DNA of 64,000 bases from Monocercomonoides exilis (lineage: Eukaryota > Preaxostyla > Oxymonadida > Polymastigidae). Position 1 is the first letter of the stretch; each line of letters begins with the position of its first letter. Below, piece by piece: positions 22,708-36,300 of this stretch. The stretch is taken from the NCBI GenBank assembly GCA_001643675.2, contig LSRY02000026.1, forward strand, positions 124,001 through 188,000, given 5' to 3'. Position numbers and translations under genes: made by a program. The notes under the pieces are model-generated. The model searched no databases. It was not told the origin of the DNA and saw only the letters and a program-made list of their open reading frames with translations.

Positions 22708-25700
22708 TTAATTTGCTATTTCCTCCAAGCTAATTGCATCTGATACAGTAAGAATTGTCATCCCTTTTATAAAATGAACAATAAATTCTCTCTTTTGATC
22801 CTTCAAGCTCAATCTTCCTTCAGAATAATGCTGCACACATGATTTCTCAATCTCTTTCATTGAACTTCTTTCAATCTTAATCATATCTGGCCTTTCTCCT
22901 TTTTCAATCTTGTCCCCAGCAATCACAGCATCGTTCTCTCCAAACGGGATCTCCAGTGTCAGGCACTCCCACAGCATCATCCCAATCGAGAATGAAACAG
23001 ATTCTTTTATTGCCCCCATCTTCTTGTTCATCAGCAACTTTGGAGCCTTCCACCTCAGGTATTCCTTCCTGTTGTCATCCTCATCCTCAAATGCTGATGA
23101 AGGAAGGGAGTCACTATCATCATCATCATCACTGGCAGATGTCACAACAGACGATGACGAGATGGATGATGAATCTGATCTATTATCAGAAGAGAAGTCT
23201 GAATGCATCACGATGCAGATCACCATGTGTTCTGAAAACAGTACAATGTAAGGACTCAGAGTGGAAAGAGAAGATAATCCATTTTCCATCTCATCAAAGG
23301 AGTGGAGTGCCAGATTAGCCACCCAGAACAGGATCTGGGCAGCTGTTTGCTCCCTCTCCTGAAGAGTCCCAATTGCCATCTCTTTTGTCTTATTCCTTCC
23401 ATGGAGTAGCATGAACAGCGAATCCCTCAGATCCACTATCAATTTCTCATAAGGAGACGAACATGCCATTGCATCCACCAGATTCGACATCGATGAGGTG
23501 GTTGGACAAAGATCCTCTCTCTGAACAAAAGTCGAATCAGAATCAGTTGTTGAAGTGGATGAAATGGATGGTGATGGTGATCTCTTTCTTGTTTCCTCTT
23601 CTTTTTCATCCACCTTCTCCAATGCCCAATCAGGGATTTTGTCTGAATCTCTCCCCAGGATGTATTCAGTCGATCCACTTTCAGCCAGCAAGTGTTCTGA
23701 TGATTCTGAATGCTGAAGGCTTTTCGCATATTCCCTCTTCTTGATCCTTTCATCGTTCTTCTTCTCTGCCTCTTTCTCTGCACTCCTCCACTGCTCCTCA
23801 GGCGACATTTCCATCGTCACCATTTCAATCAGCTTCGGATCTTTTCTGATATTATCATTCACAATCTCTCTCAGATCTTTCGCTTCATTCTTTGCCTTTC
23901 TCCATCGAACAGCCAAAACAACAGATACAATCAGAACAATCACAAGAATAACAACAAGCACAATCACAATTAACAACCAATAGGATTTTCCTTCTTTCCC
24001 TCCTTCAACAATTCTTTCATCTCCTTTTCCAACACTTTCACTCCTGTTCTTCACAATAAATCGCTCTGTTGATGAAGTTGAATCTCCTTTCCCAAACACA
24101 ATCCACACACTCACTTCTGACTCTTCTCTCACTTTCTCCAATTCAGAACATGAAATAAATGTGTGAATCTCATTCTCTGACACAAACCCATCTTCTTCAA
24201 TCCCCTTTCTCACAATCTCCTCTTCTTCCCCATTTTTCATGCTCATCTTCACTGACAAATCACATGGCAGAAGCAGCTTTCCCACAATCATCAACTCCAC
24301 ATCCCCATTTGGCTGAGAAATATTCTTCACCTCTTCCAAAATGGGGATGAAAAATGATGATCCTCTTTCAGTTGCTATCCCTCCCAATTCGCAACCCTCA
24401 TCCAATATCCACAATGATGAGTTATCTTTCAACCCATCTCCCCCTTTCACACTCACAACATTCAACTCCCCGTTCCCTTCACAAATCACATTCCTTCTGG
24501 CTGATGGATATCCCTCAATCGATGGGTTGTTGTTCTCAAATTCTCCTTTCTCAATCTTCACACTCCCTCCACTCACCCACAACCCACCTCCCCTGCTCTT
24601 CATAATCGTTGTTTCCCTCATCTCCACATTGCTCTTCTCAACATCAACCAATGACCCATTCCATTTGCATAATCCCTCTTTTATCTTGTTTTCTTCATTT
24701 ACAATTTCATCTTTTATTTCTCCATCAAACACACATGCCTCAACCCTCACATTCTTGGAATTCCTGATCTGCATCATTCTTCCCTTATCAACCGAATTCT
24801 CACACTTTCCGAATGAGCTGTTCAACACACTCACCCCTTGCTCAGCATCTTCCATCCCAATCACACACCCCTTTGACATCACATTCACATTCTCAACTCC
24901 CATCTCTTTCATCTCCACTTTCGCTTTCCCTCCAATGCTCACAACATCTCCCTCACATTCAATGTTCGATATTCTTGTTTCAACAATTGTCACATCCGAT
25001 TCTTCACAGAATGAAAGCACTGATCTTGTTGAATGAATATCCCTGAATGTTGTCTCCGATATCTTCAGCTCTCCACTTTCCACACTCACAATTGAACTGT
25101 TCAACTTCAAGGCCTCAGCTGTTGTTGTTGAAGAAGAGAAGAATTCACATTTTTGGATCTCCATTGAACCATTCTTCACTTTTATGAGACAATTGTGAGT
25201 CAACTCAAATCCATCTTCAAACTGGAATGAGCACCTCTCCACTGAACATACATTCACAAACTCCATCACACAATCCTTCTCAGCTAATTTTTCAATCTTG
25301 CAGTTCAACCAAACAATCCCCTGTGTCTTTTTCCATGAGTTCACAACCAGGTCTCCAATCACACACTCCTTCCTCACAAACCCTTCCCCATCAATCAGAA
25401 TCCCATTCATCACCCCTTCCTGAATGTGCTCAACCCCACAGTTGATGCTGGAACAAGGGTTGCTCTGTGCCCCACATCCCCTCCCATCACTCCCTCTCCC
25501 ACTCACAAACACCTGTGCCGAATAATAGAATGTGATCAGCGGGATCAGATCAACATCTCCCTCGCTCCAACCATCCCTCCCACAGATCGAGTTGTTCGAG
25601 TTCAGTGACTCCTGATTGTAGTTCAGTGCAAACAGTGTTTCGTTGATCTGATGAGCAATCGAGTGGCATCTGACAAACACGTCTTTCCCCACATGTGCCT

Positions 25701-28700
25701 CATTCATCACAAACAGGATGTTCACAATCTTGAAATTCAGAGGCAGAATCTGACTCTCATTTCCATAATTCGCATGTGGGTCAGATTTATCAATAAACAG
25801 CCCTCCTCCACACCCTGTCTCACTCGAGCACTTGCACATCGAAAATGAGCTACCATTCACTTTCAACACCGACTCCCCACTCTTCAGCACCACTCTCATC
25901 CCCCCTCCTTCATCACTCAAACCACTCTTGCAACTCGACATCGAACACTCATCCACCACACACTCCACTCCATCCTCAAATGATCCCACATCAACAACAC
26001 TCGCTCCAATCCCTTCTTTTGTGATGTTCGCAAATGAACATCCAACAACCCTCAGAACTGGTCTGTTCCCATTTTAAAAACCCTTCTTTTCTCCATTCTT
26101 CTGGTTTTCATCTTCCATCATCGAAATCAGGCTTCTTTCTGTCACATCTGCAAATGAAATGTTCACATTCTGAACAGTCACCTCACCTGCACTTGGGCTG
26201 AACGCAATCAACCCTTTCAACTCTGAAATCAAACTCAACGAGCTCCTCTCAATCACAACACTCCCCCCATTCACTCTCATCACACAATATCCAAAACTCT
26301 CTGCCACCCCCCTCCCTGGCCCAAATGAACAATCTGAAACTGACAATAATGTGTTTGCTCCAGAGGATTCAATCGACACTTCATGATGGGTTGTGACGGC
26401 TGGCTTGGTGAATGACACATTCACAAATGACAGACTCACATTCGACGATATCATTGAACCATCAGACAAATCATTCTCATCTTCATCACTGATCGTCACT
26501 CCTGTCCCTTTCTTTGTCCCTTCAATCACAACTTTTTGTGACTCTGATATTGATGAAGAAATTGAAGATGAAAATGAAGAAGAAAATGAAATGGAATGAC
26601 TCAGCAACCCTGATCCCACAATGGAAATATGTGTTTCCCCTTCTCCAAGTGTTGGATATCGAAGTGATATCAAGTGGTCAATCGATGAGCATGGTGCCTC
26701 GGAATACCCACACCCACTGAAGTCTCCTCCTTTCTCAACTGAAACAAACCCATCCCCACTCCTATTCCTCCACAAATACACAACCAGTGGAATCACAAAC
26801 CCCTCCTCTCCTGTTGTCTTCCTCTCCCATCCACACAATTCATCCAATGACCCCAACTCCTCTTCCTTTATCTCCCATTTCAGGTGCTCCTCATTCGCAA
26901 TCTCACTCAGATCCCATCCTGACACAAACACATTCTTCCCTTTCCATGCATTGCATCCCTCAAACATCACCCCTTCCATCACAAATGTTCCCATCTCATC
27001 TGCCAGCTTCACAAACATCCCTCCTCCCATTCCTCTCCCTCCGCTCACAATCTCACTTGTTGGCACAACACATCCCGATAATTTCACTCCTTTCATCTCC
27101 AAACTCCCTCCCTTCCCCACTGATATCTTCATCCCTCCCCCTTTCATCCCACTCCCCCCTGAACACACTGATGACAAATTGCTTTCTTCAATATTCACAT
27201 TCCCATTCACACCCATCTCCACATTCAAACATCCTCCCCCTCCTCCTCCACTCCCACCAACAACTTCCACTCCACTCATTCGGCTGTTCACAATCTCCAA
27301 TTGAGCTCCATTCGAAACAACAATTGGTGATTTCCCACTCATTCTCACTCCCCCTTCCATCACAAACCCATTCACAACCAACCCTCCTCCATCAATACAA
27401 ATCACATTGTATCCAATCATTTCATCATTTCCAAATGTGACTGAACAGCTGGTCATTGTGATGGTTGATGACAATGAGGAGGAGTGGATAAATGCATTTC
27501 TCTTCCCATTCATCTCTTTATTCAGCACAAATGACAAATATCTCATCTCAAATGATTTTGAACATTCAATAAGGTTATTCTGGGTTATCGATCCTTCATC
27601 CCTCACAATCACCCTCATCCCTTCTTCTTTCCCACACACACTCACCTCAAATGAAACAACTTTCATCTCATTCTTCATCCATGATTCTGAGGCAACTTCA
27701 ATTTCATGAACATTGATGCTCGCTCTCTTCCCAACACAATAATCAATCGTCAAACACCCAAACTCCTCAAACCCACAATGGCTCTGATCCAGCGCCCTCT
27801 CTCCTCTCCCATCAACTCTCAGCTTTGAGCCAATTGAACACAAATACACAAACAGCGGAATCACTTCCCCTTCTCTCCCATCCTCACTCCCACACAACTT
27901 CACAATATCAGAGGGAATAAAACTTGAGTCAAAAAATGCATATGAACTTCCATTCACTTTCCACTCCAACAACACTCCTCCACCACATTCAACAAACATA
28001 TCCTTCCCATATGAAGCTTTGTTATTCTCCCCAAACACAAACAAACCCTCTCTTCCAGATTCCATTTTCATTGAACCATCCCTGCTCTCCATCACAATCA
28101 TCATCCCTCCCCCTCTCCCTTCCCTTCTCCCATCTGAACTCTCCCCTGAACCCTTCGCCTCGCACCCATCAATCACACAACTCCCATTCACAACAACACT
28201 CCCTTCCCCCTTCACAACAACACTCATCCCTCCTCCTCTTCCACAAACACACCTGCACCCCTTCACAACACACGATTCAATCACAATTATCCCATTCTTC
28301 CCCTCATCCCCTTCTGCCCCAACCACTCCACTCACCCATCCCCCATCTCCACTTCTCTTCTCAATGTTGTTCACCTCACACCCACAAAACACAACTGATT
28401 CCACCCCTTCACCAAACTCAATCAGTGAATGTTCTACAAATCACAATGTCTCTGTGATCACCAATCCCTCCACTTTCACTTTTCCCCCAATCACATTCAC
28501 AAAACTGAATCCAATTGAATTATCAGATGAACAAACAACAGAACAGTCAGTGAGTGTGAGGAGTGTGGAGTTGGACGAAATCAGAGATGATGATGCTGCA
28601 CCAGACAGAGCAGATGGAATACACAACTTGATGTTCCTCACTGAACATTTGCTCAACACCTCAATCAGACAAGATGACTCAGAATTCTCTGGTGCTTTCA

Positions 28701-29243
28701 CTCCCATTTCCATCACTTTTGTCGCACATGAAATCTCCCATTCACAGCCATCTGTCATTCCAACTGCCTCAGCAAGCTCATATCCTGAATCCAATTCGAT
28801 CTTCTTGTTTGTGCCTGGATATCTCACCTGCGCTGCATGTGTGATGGTAGCACACGGATAATAATCAAACCCACAGAACCACGAGTCGTATCCACCCAGC
28901 CCATCCTTCACCTTCCCCACATGTGTTGTATCTGGATATGAATCCAAATACACATTCAGTGGGAACAGCCCCATTGTTGTGTCACTCCGATCATATCCCA
29001 CCAGCTCATCGTATTTTGAACTGTCATGTTGGACATTCAGCGTTGAGGAGCTTATTCCCCAGCTCGCTGAATTGCTCCCATTCACAAACACATAATTCCC
29101 TCCCAATGAAGCAGAACACCCTGTAAATCCACAGACACGATCGAGAATTCGTGAGAGCCATCAGCCAGATGCATCATCATACTTATACCATTTCGACAGC
29201 AATTGCAATTGTAACAAAGTATTTGTTCCTTTTGTGAAAAAAT
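22708..29243 (-). pseudogene. Broken beta-helix receptor gene with membrane span and kinase-like tail
   Basis: One frame can be followed on the minus strand from about 29243 to the TAA at 22708, interrupted three times: a frameshift near 29125 (HEFSIVSVDLQG to SASLGGNYVFVNG), an in-frame TGA at 28443-28441 and an in-frame TAA at 26076-26074. The ectodomain has pectin-lyase-like coils with recurrent GGG, CxxxG and SSL-type turns and CSSI-like motifs after repeats of VFVSGRGSDG type. Next come one membrane span (WLLIVIVLVVILVIVLIVSV, about 24.0-23.9 kb), a basic stop-transfer, a charged linker, and a kinase-like end with RWKAPKLL (APE region), SFSIGMMLWECLTLEIPFG and GRLSLKDQKRE. HRD and DFG motifs are not seen, so the tail is pseudokinase-like. 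No signal peptide is found; the 5' end is lost. The architecture is known to me from oxymonad predicted proteins. Confidence 0.78.
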
Positions 29244-29548
29244 GAATATCTGTCTTGTTTTGTTTGTCAACTTTAATTACATGAAATCCTCTCCTTATTA
29301 TAATGATCTGCACTGCAACATAGCTTTCGTTGTTGTATTTATATCATTAAAATTGTTTTCAACTTAACTGGCGTTTCCACAAACTATATTTATTAGAATA
29401 AACAAATTTTAACATTCTCAGAAATTTAAATATAAATAATGTTTTTGATCATAAATGAAAAAATAAATTATGGGATTTTTGATCAATCATAAAAATCGAG
29501 TAAATTTTCATGATCGAATTTCGCAATTTCCCTCCTTGAATAGCTTTG
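29244..29548. other. AT-rich spacer, nothing recognised
   Basis: About 300 bp without coding signal, between the lost 5' part of the receptor pseudogene and a Merlin relic. Confidence 0.5.
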
Positions 29549-30390
29549 TTAAATTATGTAGATTAACGCTATGATATTCGAATTTTCTAAAAAATTCAAA
29601 CTGAAAGTGGTACAATTTTCATCTATGCACCTTTGGACCTTATGTCGAAGAAGAAAATGCTTTAAAAGTGACCGTGACCGTTCGATCCTGTTTGTGTGAC
29701 ACTTTGTTAATGAATCAACAAAGTGATTTTTGTGATTAACAGTTCGATGGATAAAACCAAGCGTGTTTAATGAACTATACACTTTCCAACAGTTAGTATT
29801 ATTTGTTGTGTTTTTTTTAACAGCTGATTCAATGAGAGATTGCAACACAGGTTTTGTTCGATTTGGAACAATTGATAAAAACATATTGCTTCTTCCTTTT
29901 GCTGTTTCAGGCCTTTCGACACCCCCAACAATCCATAATAATGGCTTTCTTCTTCCAACTTTGAACTTTCTTCGATAAAAAGCAGCTTCAACGATTTCAA
30001 TCGTTTTATTTTCTCCTCCAATTTTGAATTTATGTTGCTGTTGATGAAGAACAATTGCTTTCCGAAATAAAGAATAAAGTCTTACAATTGTGAAGACATT
30101 CACTGATGCCAAAATTGCTGCTTTAAGCTGTTCCAAATGAAGCCAAAAACAAAAAAGCAATAACGCTAATCTTCCGTAATGGTAACTTAATTTTTTCAAA
30201 AACAGTGTTGCTTCTTAATGATTTTTTTACAGTGTTTGCACCTAAAATTGTAGTAATTTCCTCTTTCAAGTTGGAAATTCATGTATTTTTTGCATTTCCA
30301 ACAAAACATAAATGAATGAATAAAATATATGTTCTGCAGCCATCTGATTGTCTTCAGTTCATCTTGAAACAAATTATAAAGCTCTGCCAA
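29549..30390 (-). pseudogene. Merlin/IS1016-type DDE transposase relic
   Basis: The N-terminal part (30390-30199) has a zinc ribbon (CWKCKKYMNF, FRCKHCKKI). The catalytic part follows (IEIVEAAFYRRK, VGGVERPETAKG, SIVPNRTKPVL, CHTNRIERSRSLLKHFL). Merlin transposases are eukaryotic relatives of bacterial IS1595/IS1016 enzymes and use a DDE triad. Here the first Asp of the usual EIDE motif is Val, the second Asp position reads Asn (NTNCWKVY), and only the last Glu remains. The two parts are in different frames, with a shift near 30120. It is surely inactive. Confidence 0.68.
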
Positions 30391-30570
30391 ATGTTTCCTC
30401 TCAATTCCATCGAATGGAATTTTGAAATAGGTATATTGAAAAGTAATGAAAAGGGACCACTCCCATTATTTTTTTGTATTTTCTAAGTTCAAAATTATTT
30501 CGAATTCACTTCTTCGTTTAATAACTTCATTTTTTTATGAAATAAAATAATTAGCAATCGACAAAAATGT

Positions 30571-32160
30571 GTGAAAGATGTATATATTCTGCAGTCGATG
30601 AAATTATTTCTTGCCGAAACTTCGTGCTATTTTGATAAATCCTTAGCATCAAAAGGAGAAGTTTGGATCAAAGCCATCCACCACATAATAGGATTTTCCA
30701 TCGATATGGTCAATCTGTGCGAATCCATCTTTTCGCCATCAACATGGAACTAATATTTACTAAGTTTCGCTCCTTTCGGAGAAGAGTGGGCTGAATGCAA
30801 CTATGGTCCACCTCCAAGTGATTGGTTTGACTGGGTAATTATATGTTTAGATATCTTTTTTGGACTTCACGATAAGAGACAAAAATGGTCTTCGCTATGC
30901 AAAACACGTTCAGCAATCTCTCTTGTATTTCAACTGTTATTTGAAAAGCAGTTAGCAGATTATCCATTAATGAAGATTTATTTCCGATCCTCCCAAAGAC
31001 TAGAAAGAAGAAAGAAGAAAAACAAGACTCCGATTTGGAATCCAAGAGTTCTTTTGGACTACATAGCAACCTTAGGTGAAAACAAATATCTGGATAATGA
31101 CACACTCATGAAGAAAACAATCTGCCTATGTATCCTTTTTTTTGCATGACGCTTCACTGAACTCGAGCGAATAAGTCTCAAACATTACACAATAAAAGAG
31201 GACTCAATTGCCCTTGACACCTCACTGAAGACCGGAACGGAAAGAACGGATATCATCATCCCATTCCTCCGAGAAACACCACTGATTTGCCCTGCATCAG
31301 CTGTGAAGGAATTGTGGTCTAGAGTGGAAAAGATACAAACAAATTCTGATCACTTATTTCTGAACGAAATTACAAAAAAGCCCCTGTCTTCAAGATCCCT
31401 GAAAAAACTTGCATCTGAAATCATTCACAAATCAGGCATTCCAGAATGTTTCGGACCTTGATCACTAAAGCACGCTTCAATATCTGCCTTAACGATGTCT
31501 GGAATGCCCATAGCACAAGTTGCCAAGTTCGCAAGGCTGTCTCCGCGAAGTGATACGATAACATACTCCTATTTTCAATAAGATATTTCTTCCTCTTGCA
31601 CAAGAGCTGTTGCAGTTCAATCAACCAAAATCAACGTTCAAAGTGAAACACAAAGTGACTCAGCTGATCCACATTTAGTGAACTTGAGAATCTCAGAAGA
31701 AAGTTATGCAAGCAGAAATGACGGCGATGACTCAACCACAGTTGACAACGAACATGAGGAAGTGGATTGAAGTGGAGATTCAGAATCTTTACACATGACA
31801 AAGCGAGTACGAAGATTGAAGATGAAATGGAGAAACAGCAGATTTTGCAGCAATCAGAGAAAAGCTGTTTGGAATTCAACAACGGGTTGTCTTAAGCCAA
31901 GCCGAATCGAGGAGCCAGAAGACAACAACATCGAAGAACCAAAAGTGAAGAACCAGAGTGAAAGAAAGATCGAACAAGAAGTCAAACAAGAAAAATCCGT
32001 TCAGTTCATAATAAGAACAAGATCACAAGCAAAGCAAGAGTTACTAGAAAAAAAGTTGAAAAACGGAGATCTCTAAATCTACTTAATCCTTTTGATGCTT
32101 CACGTCTTCCCAATTAAGTATTTCTCTCAAAACATAAGAGAAGGATGCGAGTCACATTTT
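30571..32160 (+). pseudogene. DIRS-type tyrosine recombinase relic with one terminal repeat (element 3)
   Basis: A plus-strand frame aligns end to end with the recombinase of the DIRS-like element at 55.9-60.2 kb: SPSTWN stop YLLSFAPFGEEWAEC, TPIWNPRVLLDYI, then stop RFTELERISLKHY, ALDTSLKTGTERTDIIIPFL, LICPASAVKELW, stop SLKHASISALTMSG and SYFQ. Stops lie after STWN (TAA), in place of Cys before the catalytic-type Arg (TGA) and before SLKHAS (TGA). A charged C-terminal tail runs to 32076. At 32123-32150, CTCTCAAAACATAAGAGAAG resembles the terminal repeat of the 55.9-kb element in the expected place after the recombinase. The gag and reverse transcriptase parts are absent, so it is a truncated remnant. 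Confidence 0.66.
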
Positions 32161-32212
32161 ATTAAAAAATGAATATTTAAATCTGGTACTAAATTATCAA
32201 TTTCACGAGAAT

Positions 32213-33060
32213 ACTTTTAGAAAAAAATTAAATGACAGGAAACCTTCAAAATACTTTTTATTATTATTCCTGTAAATATTTAGGGTCATAATTTTTCAAT
32301 TTTTGTGAAAAGAACTGGAATTTTTAGTTTTATTTTTAAGATCAAAGACTTGCTCATATCTCAACAAGTTTTTTGTTCTGAGGATTTTGAGTGTTGTAAT
32401 TGGTATTAAATCTGTCATTTTTATGTTTTTGGTTATTTATTGTTGTCAAACACTTCGTTTTTATTATTGTTTTTTCCATTTCATAATTTTTTGACAAAAT
32501 AGAGAATTCATGTGTTCTTACGAGATATTTCATTATTTTTAAAGCGGAAATATAAAAATTATCAATAAACAAAGGGATAGAAAAGGATGAAAATTTTTCA
32601 TTTTTTATGGTCGTGATTATTATTCTTAAAGATTTGTTTTTGTGTATTTTTATTTCCTTTTATTCAAATCACATTCTTTCATTTCAAATTTTTGTGATGA
32701 TCATAATATTCATTTTTCCAACGATTTTTCAACATAAAAATATAATACAATCTCAAATTTCATTTTTTTCTCATTTTTTTGAAATGTCGATAAACAGAAA
32801 AAACAATAATAAAAACGAAGTGTTTGACAACAATAAATAACCAAAAACATAAAAATGACAGATTTAATACCAATTACAACACTCAAAATCCTCAGAACAA
32901 AAAACTTGTTGAGATATGAGCAAGTCTTTGATCTTAAAAATAAAACTAAAAATTCCAGTTCTTTTCACAAAAATTGAAAAATTATGACCCTAAATATTTA
33001 CAGGAATAATAATAAAAAGTATTTTGAAGGTTTCCTGTCATTTAATTTTTTTCTAAAAGT
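32213..33060. repeat. Fold-back element: 264-bp inverted arms around a 320-bp loop
   Basis: Bases 32213-32476 equal the reverse complement of 32797-33060; I found no mismatch in the arms on reading through. The loop 32477-32796 is AT-rich and not palindromic. There is no open frame of note and no clear target-site duplication. It lies between the end of the DIRS-type relic and the surface-protein inverted duplication. A MITE or fold-back transposon is likely; an assembly hairpin is possible. Confidence 0.85.
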
Positions 33061-33346
33061 GCTTTGGAGAGCCAGAAAATTTAGGTTCCGATTAATTTTT
33101 TGGGTCCCTATAAACTACTGACATAATAGCCTTGATGATGAATAATAGTTAATAGTGTTGTACAACAAAAATATTTAAAAACAAAAAAAGGAAAAATAGT
33201 CAATATAGCTCATTTGATGAAAACAAACAACTATATCAATAAAAATACAAAATAGAAGCATTACTGGTATTACTTATGAATAAAATCAAAATAGAAAAAA
33301 TAAAAATAATAATAATAAGAGTGTCACTTTTCTTTGTCAATATGCA

Positions 33347-36300
33347 TCAACAACAATCACTGACTGCACTCATCCATTTATTTTTCAGTTGTTCCGAGAT
33401 CTTCTCTTCCTGACTACAACAATTGCAATAATCACAACAACCACCACTACCACCACAACCACAATAGGAACAACAATAGCAACCACAGTCCCTGCACTCA
33501 TCATCTTCTTCTTTTCTGGTTCTGGCTCATCTTTCTTCTCCTTCAGGTATTTCTCATACACATCTTCAGGAGCAGCCTCTTCATCTGTTGCCCCCACAAT
33601 CCATCCTTTGTTGTCGTCGTTGTAGTCCTTCGCAAATGCAAAGGAGTCTTTCTGTTGGCTGAACTTATCAAAGTCTGGAGCAATGATGCACAGTGATGCC
33701 ACCGATGAATCTTTCCCTTTGTTGTCACCTAACTCAAGTTTGCCTACATCCGGAAGTTTCAAATTGTCAACTGCATCTTTCACTTCAATGAGAATAGCTC
33801 CTGCCTTTCCACTTGCTGCTTCACACGATTTGAATGAACATTTCTTTTCTCTTCCCATTTCCACTGTCGAATCGTCATCAACCATCTTGATCATAACACC
33901 TGCACACAATCCCTTCGATGATTTCACTCCATCCATGCTCAACCCTTCTATTCGAACACTCGATGCTTTTTCAGCTGCATCTTGGATGTTGATTGCTGCT
34001 CCATCTGTCACACTCACTTTGTTGATCTCAACTGTATCTAATTTGACTAAAGAAGCACTTTCAATATCAAACAATGATTCTTGGAAGTTCACTTCATTAT
34101 CACCCTTGCATTCAACTCCACTCATTATAAGTTCTCCTTCTGTCACTTTCACAAGATGGATACCAACTGTTTCTCCAACATTACTGAGTGCATCTGGCTC
34201 TGGTCTCACAAATTTGCAGTTCACAATACTCAACTTTGCATCTGCACCCTCTGCAACAATCAATGAATGTGGATCGGTATTTGATTCCTCTGGCTCATCC
34301 AATGACAATGGATAGAAAAATGAAATTCCTCTGAACTCAACTTCACTTTTGCATGTGAACAAATGATTGTCTGATTTAACATTACAATCGATCTCCACTT
34401 CTGTTTCTTTTTCTGTTTCTTCTCCATTTGTTTTGGTTACACCCACAATCGTTGTCAATGAAAATTTCTCAAGTGTGACAGCTGCAGCTTTGAATGATTC
34501 ATTCGTTTTGATGATATTGATCTTGAAGTTTTCTCCTCCAACACCCACTCCAAACAATTTGTATGCTGAATCCAGTTTTTTCTTTGGGTTGTCATAGCTC
34601 AATCCATTTTTGGAATCATCTGTTGCTCCTTCACTGACATACACATTTGTTATCGGATCAAAATACACTTCTGTGAAATCAACTTCAGAGCTATCCTCTG
34701 TTCCTTTTGCAACAACAAAGCATTTATTTTCATTTTTCTTGTAGTTGGCTGCAAAGCTTTTCTTCATCGCTATTGCCATGTCTCTGTGAAGGCTGACTGG
34801 CACATCCAAATATAATCCTGTGTTCTTTTCAGCATTTGATTTTTGATCTGCCTCTCCTGCCTTGCACCCTGTGAATACTAAATTGGTTCCTGTTTCTGGC
34901 CATGTCAGTTCATCTGCTTTTGTTGCATTTTTCATCTCCAGACATATTGCTCCTGATTTCCCCTTTGTACATGTGCATTTTTCAAATGTTGTTTTCCCAG
35001 TGTTTCCAATGGAGAATGTGCTTTCTGCATGTTCGCTCTTCACATAAAGTGCTCCACATGAATCTGTTGTTGTATCTTCCGATTTGCATTCTGTGAATGA
35101 GCATGTGTCCAAATTCACTGAAAGAGCTGTGTCTGTTTTGCCAACAATTTTCATAACAGCACTTCCCTTTGATGTGATCTTCTTCAGATTCAATGATGTC
35201 AATGAAACAGCTGTCACTGCTGTTGTTGTTCCATCAACCAAAAATGGTATTGCTGAAAATTTCACTTCGTTCTCAGAAGTGCATTCGACCTTGTTCATTG
35301 TCAATGTCCCTGCACTCACTTTCACAAGATGGATTTTTATTTCTTCCCCTGTATTTGTAAGCATCCCACGTGTATTTGTTTGTGTTGTTTGCTTAAAATC
35401 ACAAGTGTCAATTGTTAGTGATGTTGATACTGAATCAGCATGAATCAAGGCATAAGTTCCTTCATTTCCTTCAGATTGATCTGTTACTTGTCCAGATGCT
35501 GATTTGAAATCAAACACCAAATTCTTGAATGTCACTGTTTTTTGACAGGTGAATAAATCGCTTTCAGAAATATTGCTACAATCTATCTCAACTTTCGTAT
35601 CAGCTTCATTTCCAGTTTCCTCTGCTTCCACCACTCCTTCTATCGTAATACCTGTCTCTTTTGAGAATGTCACAGCTTCTGCTTTAAGAACTTCTTGTCC
35701 AGATTCTTCTCCTTTTTTCATTATTTTTATGGAAAATTCTCCTGGACCTTTTGATTTATCCAATAAATCATAAGCTTTTTTTATTGTTTTAAATGGTTTT
35801 TCTTTTGTTCCATCTGCTGCGTCATCACTTCCTCCACTTTTAACATATGCCTCATGTGGATCAAAATATTTCGCAGTGAAATCAATATCTTCACTCTTCG
35901 TTCCCTTAGCTGCAACAAACCAGTCATTTGTTCCTTCCACATAGTTTTTGGCAAATTTCTTTTTCATCTCTTCGGCAATATCCTGTAACTTGTCATCAGG
36001 CACTTCCAAATACAAAAACGTCTGTTTATCTGAACCAGCTTTGCACCCTCTAACTGTCAATTTATCTTCCTCAGACCATATCAGATTATCTGCACTATCA
36101 ATTTTTGGCATCTTCAGATATATCCCACCTGATTTCCCATTGGCACATTCACACGAAGTAAATGTTGTTTTTGCATTTGAATATCGCTTACTTTCTGAAA
36201 TATTAAATGTGCTATCTGTTCCATTACTTTCAACATACAATGCTCCACTTGTGGCATTAGTTCCATTTTCTGTTGATATGCAATTGGCAAATGTACACCC

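Noticed and set aside
26074-26076. In-frame TAA between two long open parts, suggesting TAA codes for glutamine as in some oxymonads
   Set aside because: Broken genes here contain TAA, TAG and TGA alike, while intact genes have none in frame and end at TGA, TAA or TAG. The standard code with pseudogenes explains everything.
24341-28861. Plus-strand open frames of 180-280 codons opposite the receptor pseudogene
   Set aside because: They are Ser/Pro/Thr/His-rich shadows. The minus strand carries the recognisable ectodomain, membrane span and kinase-like end.
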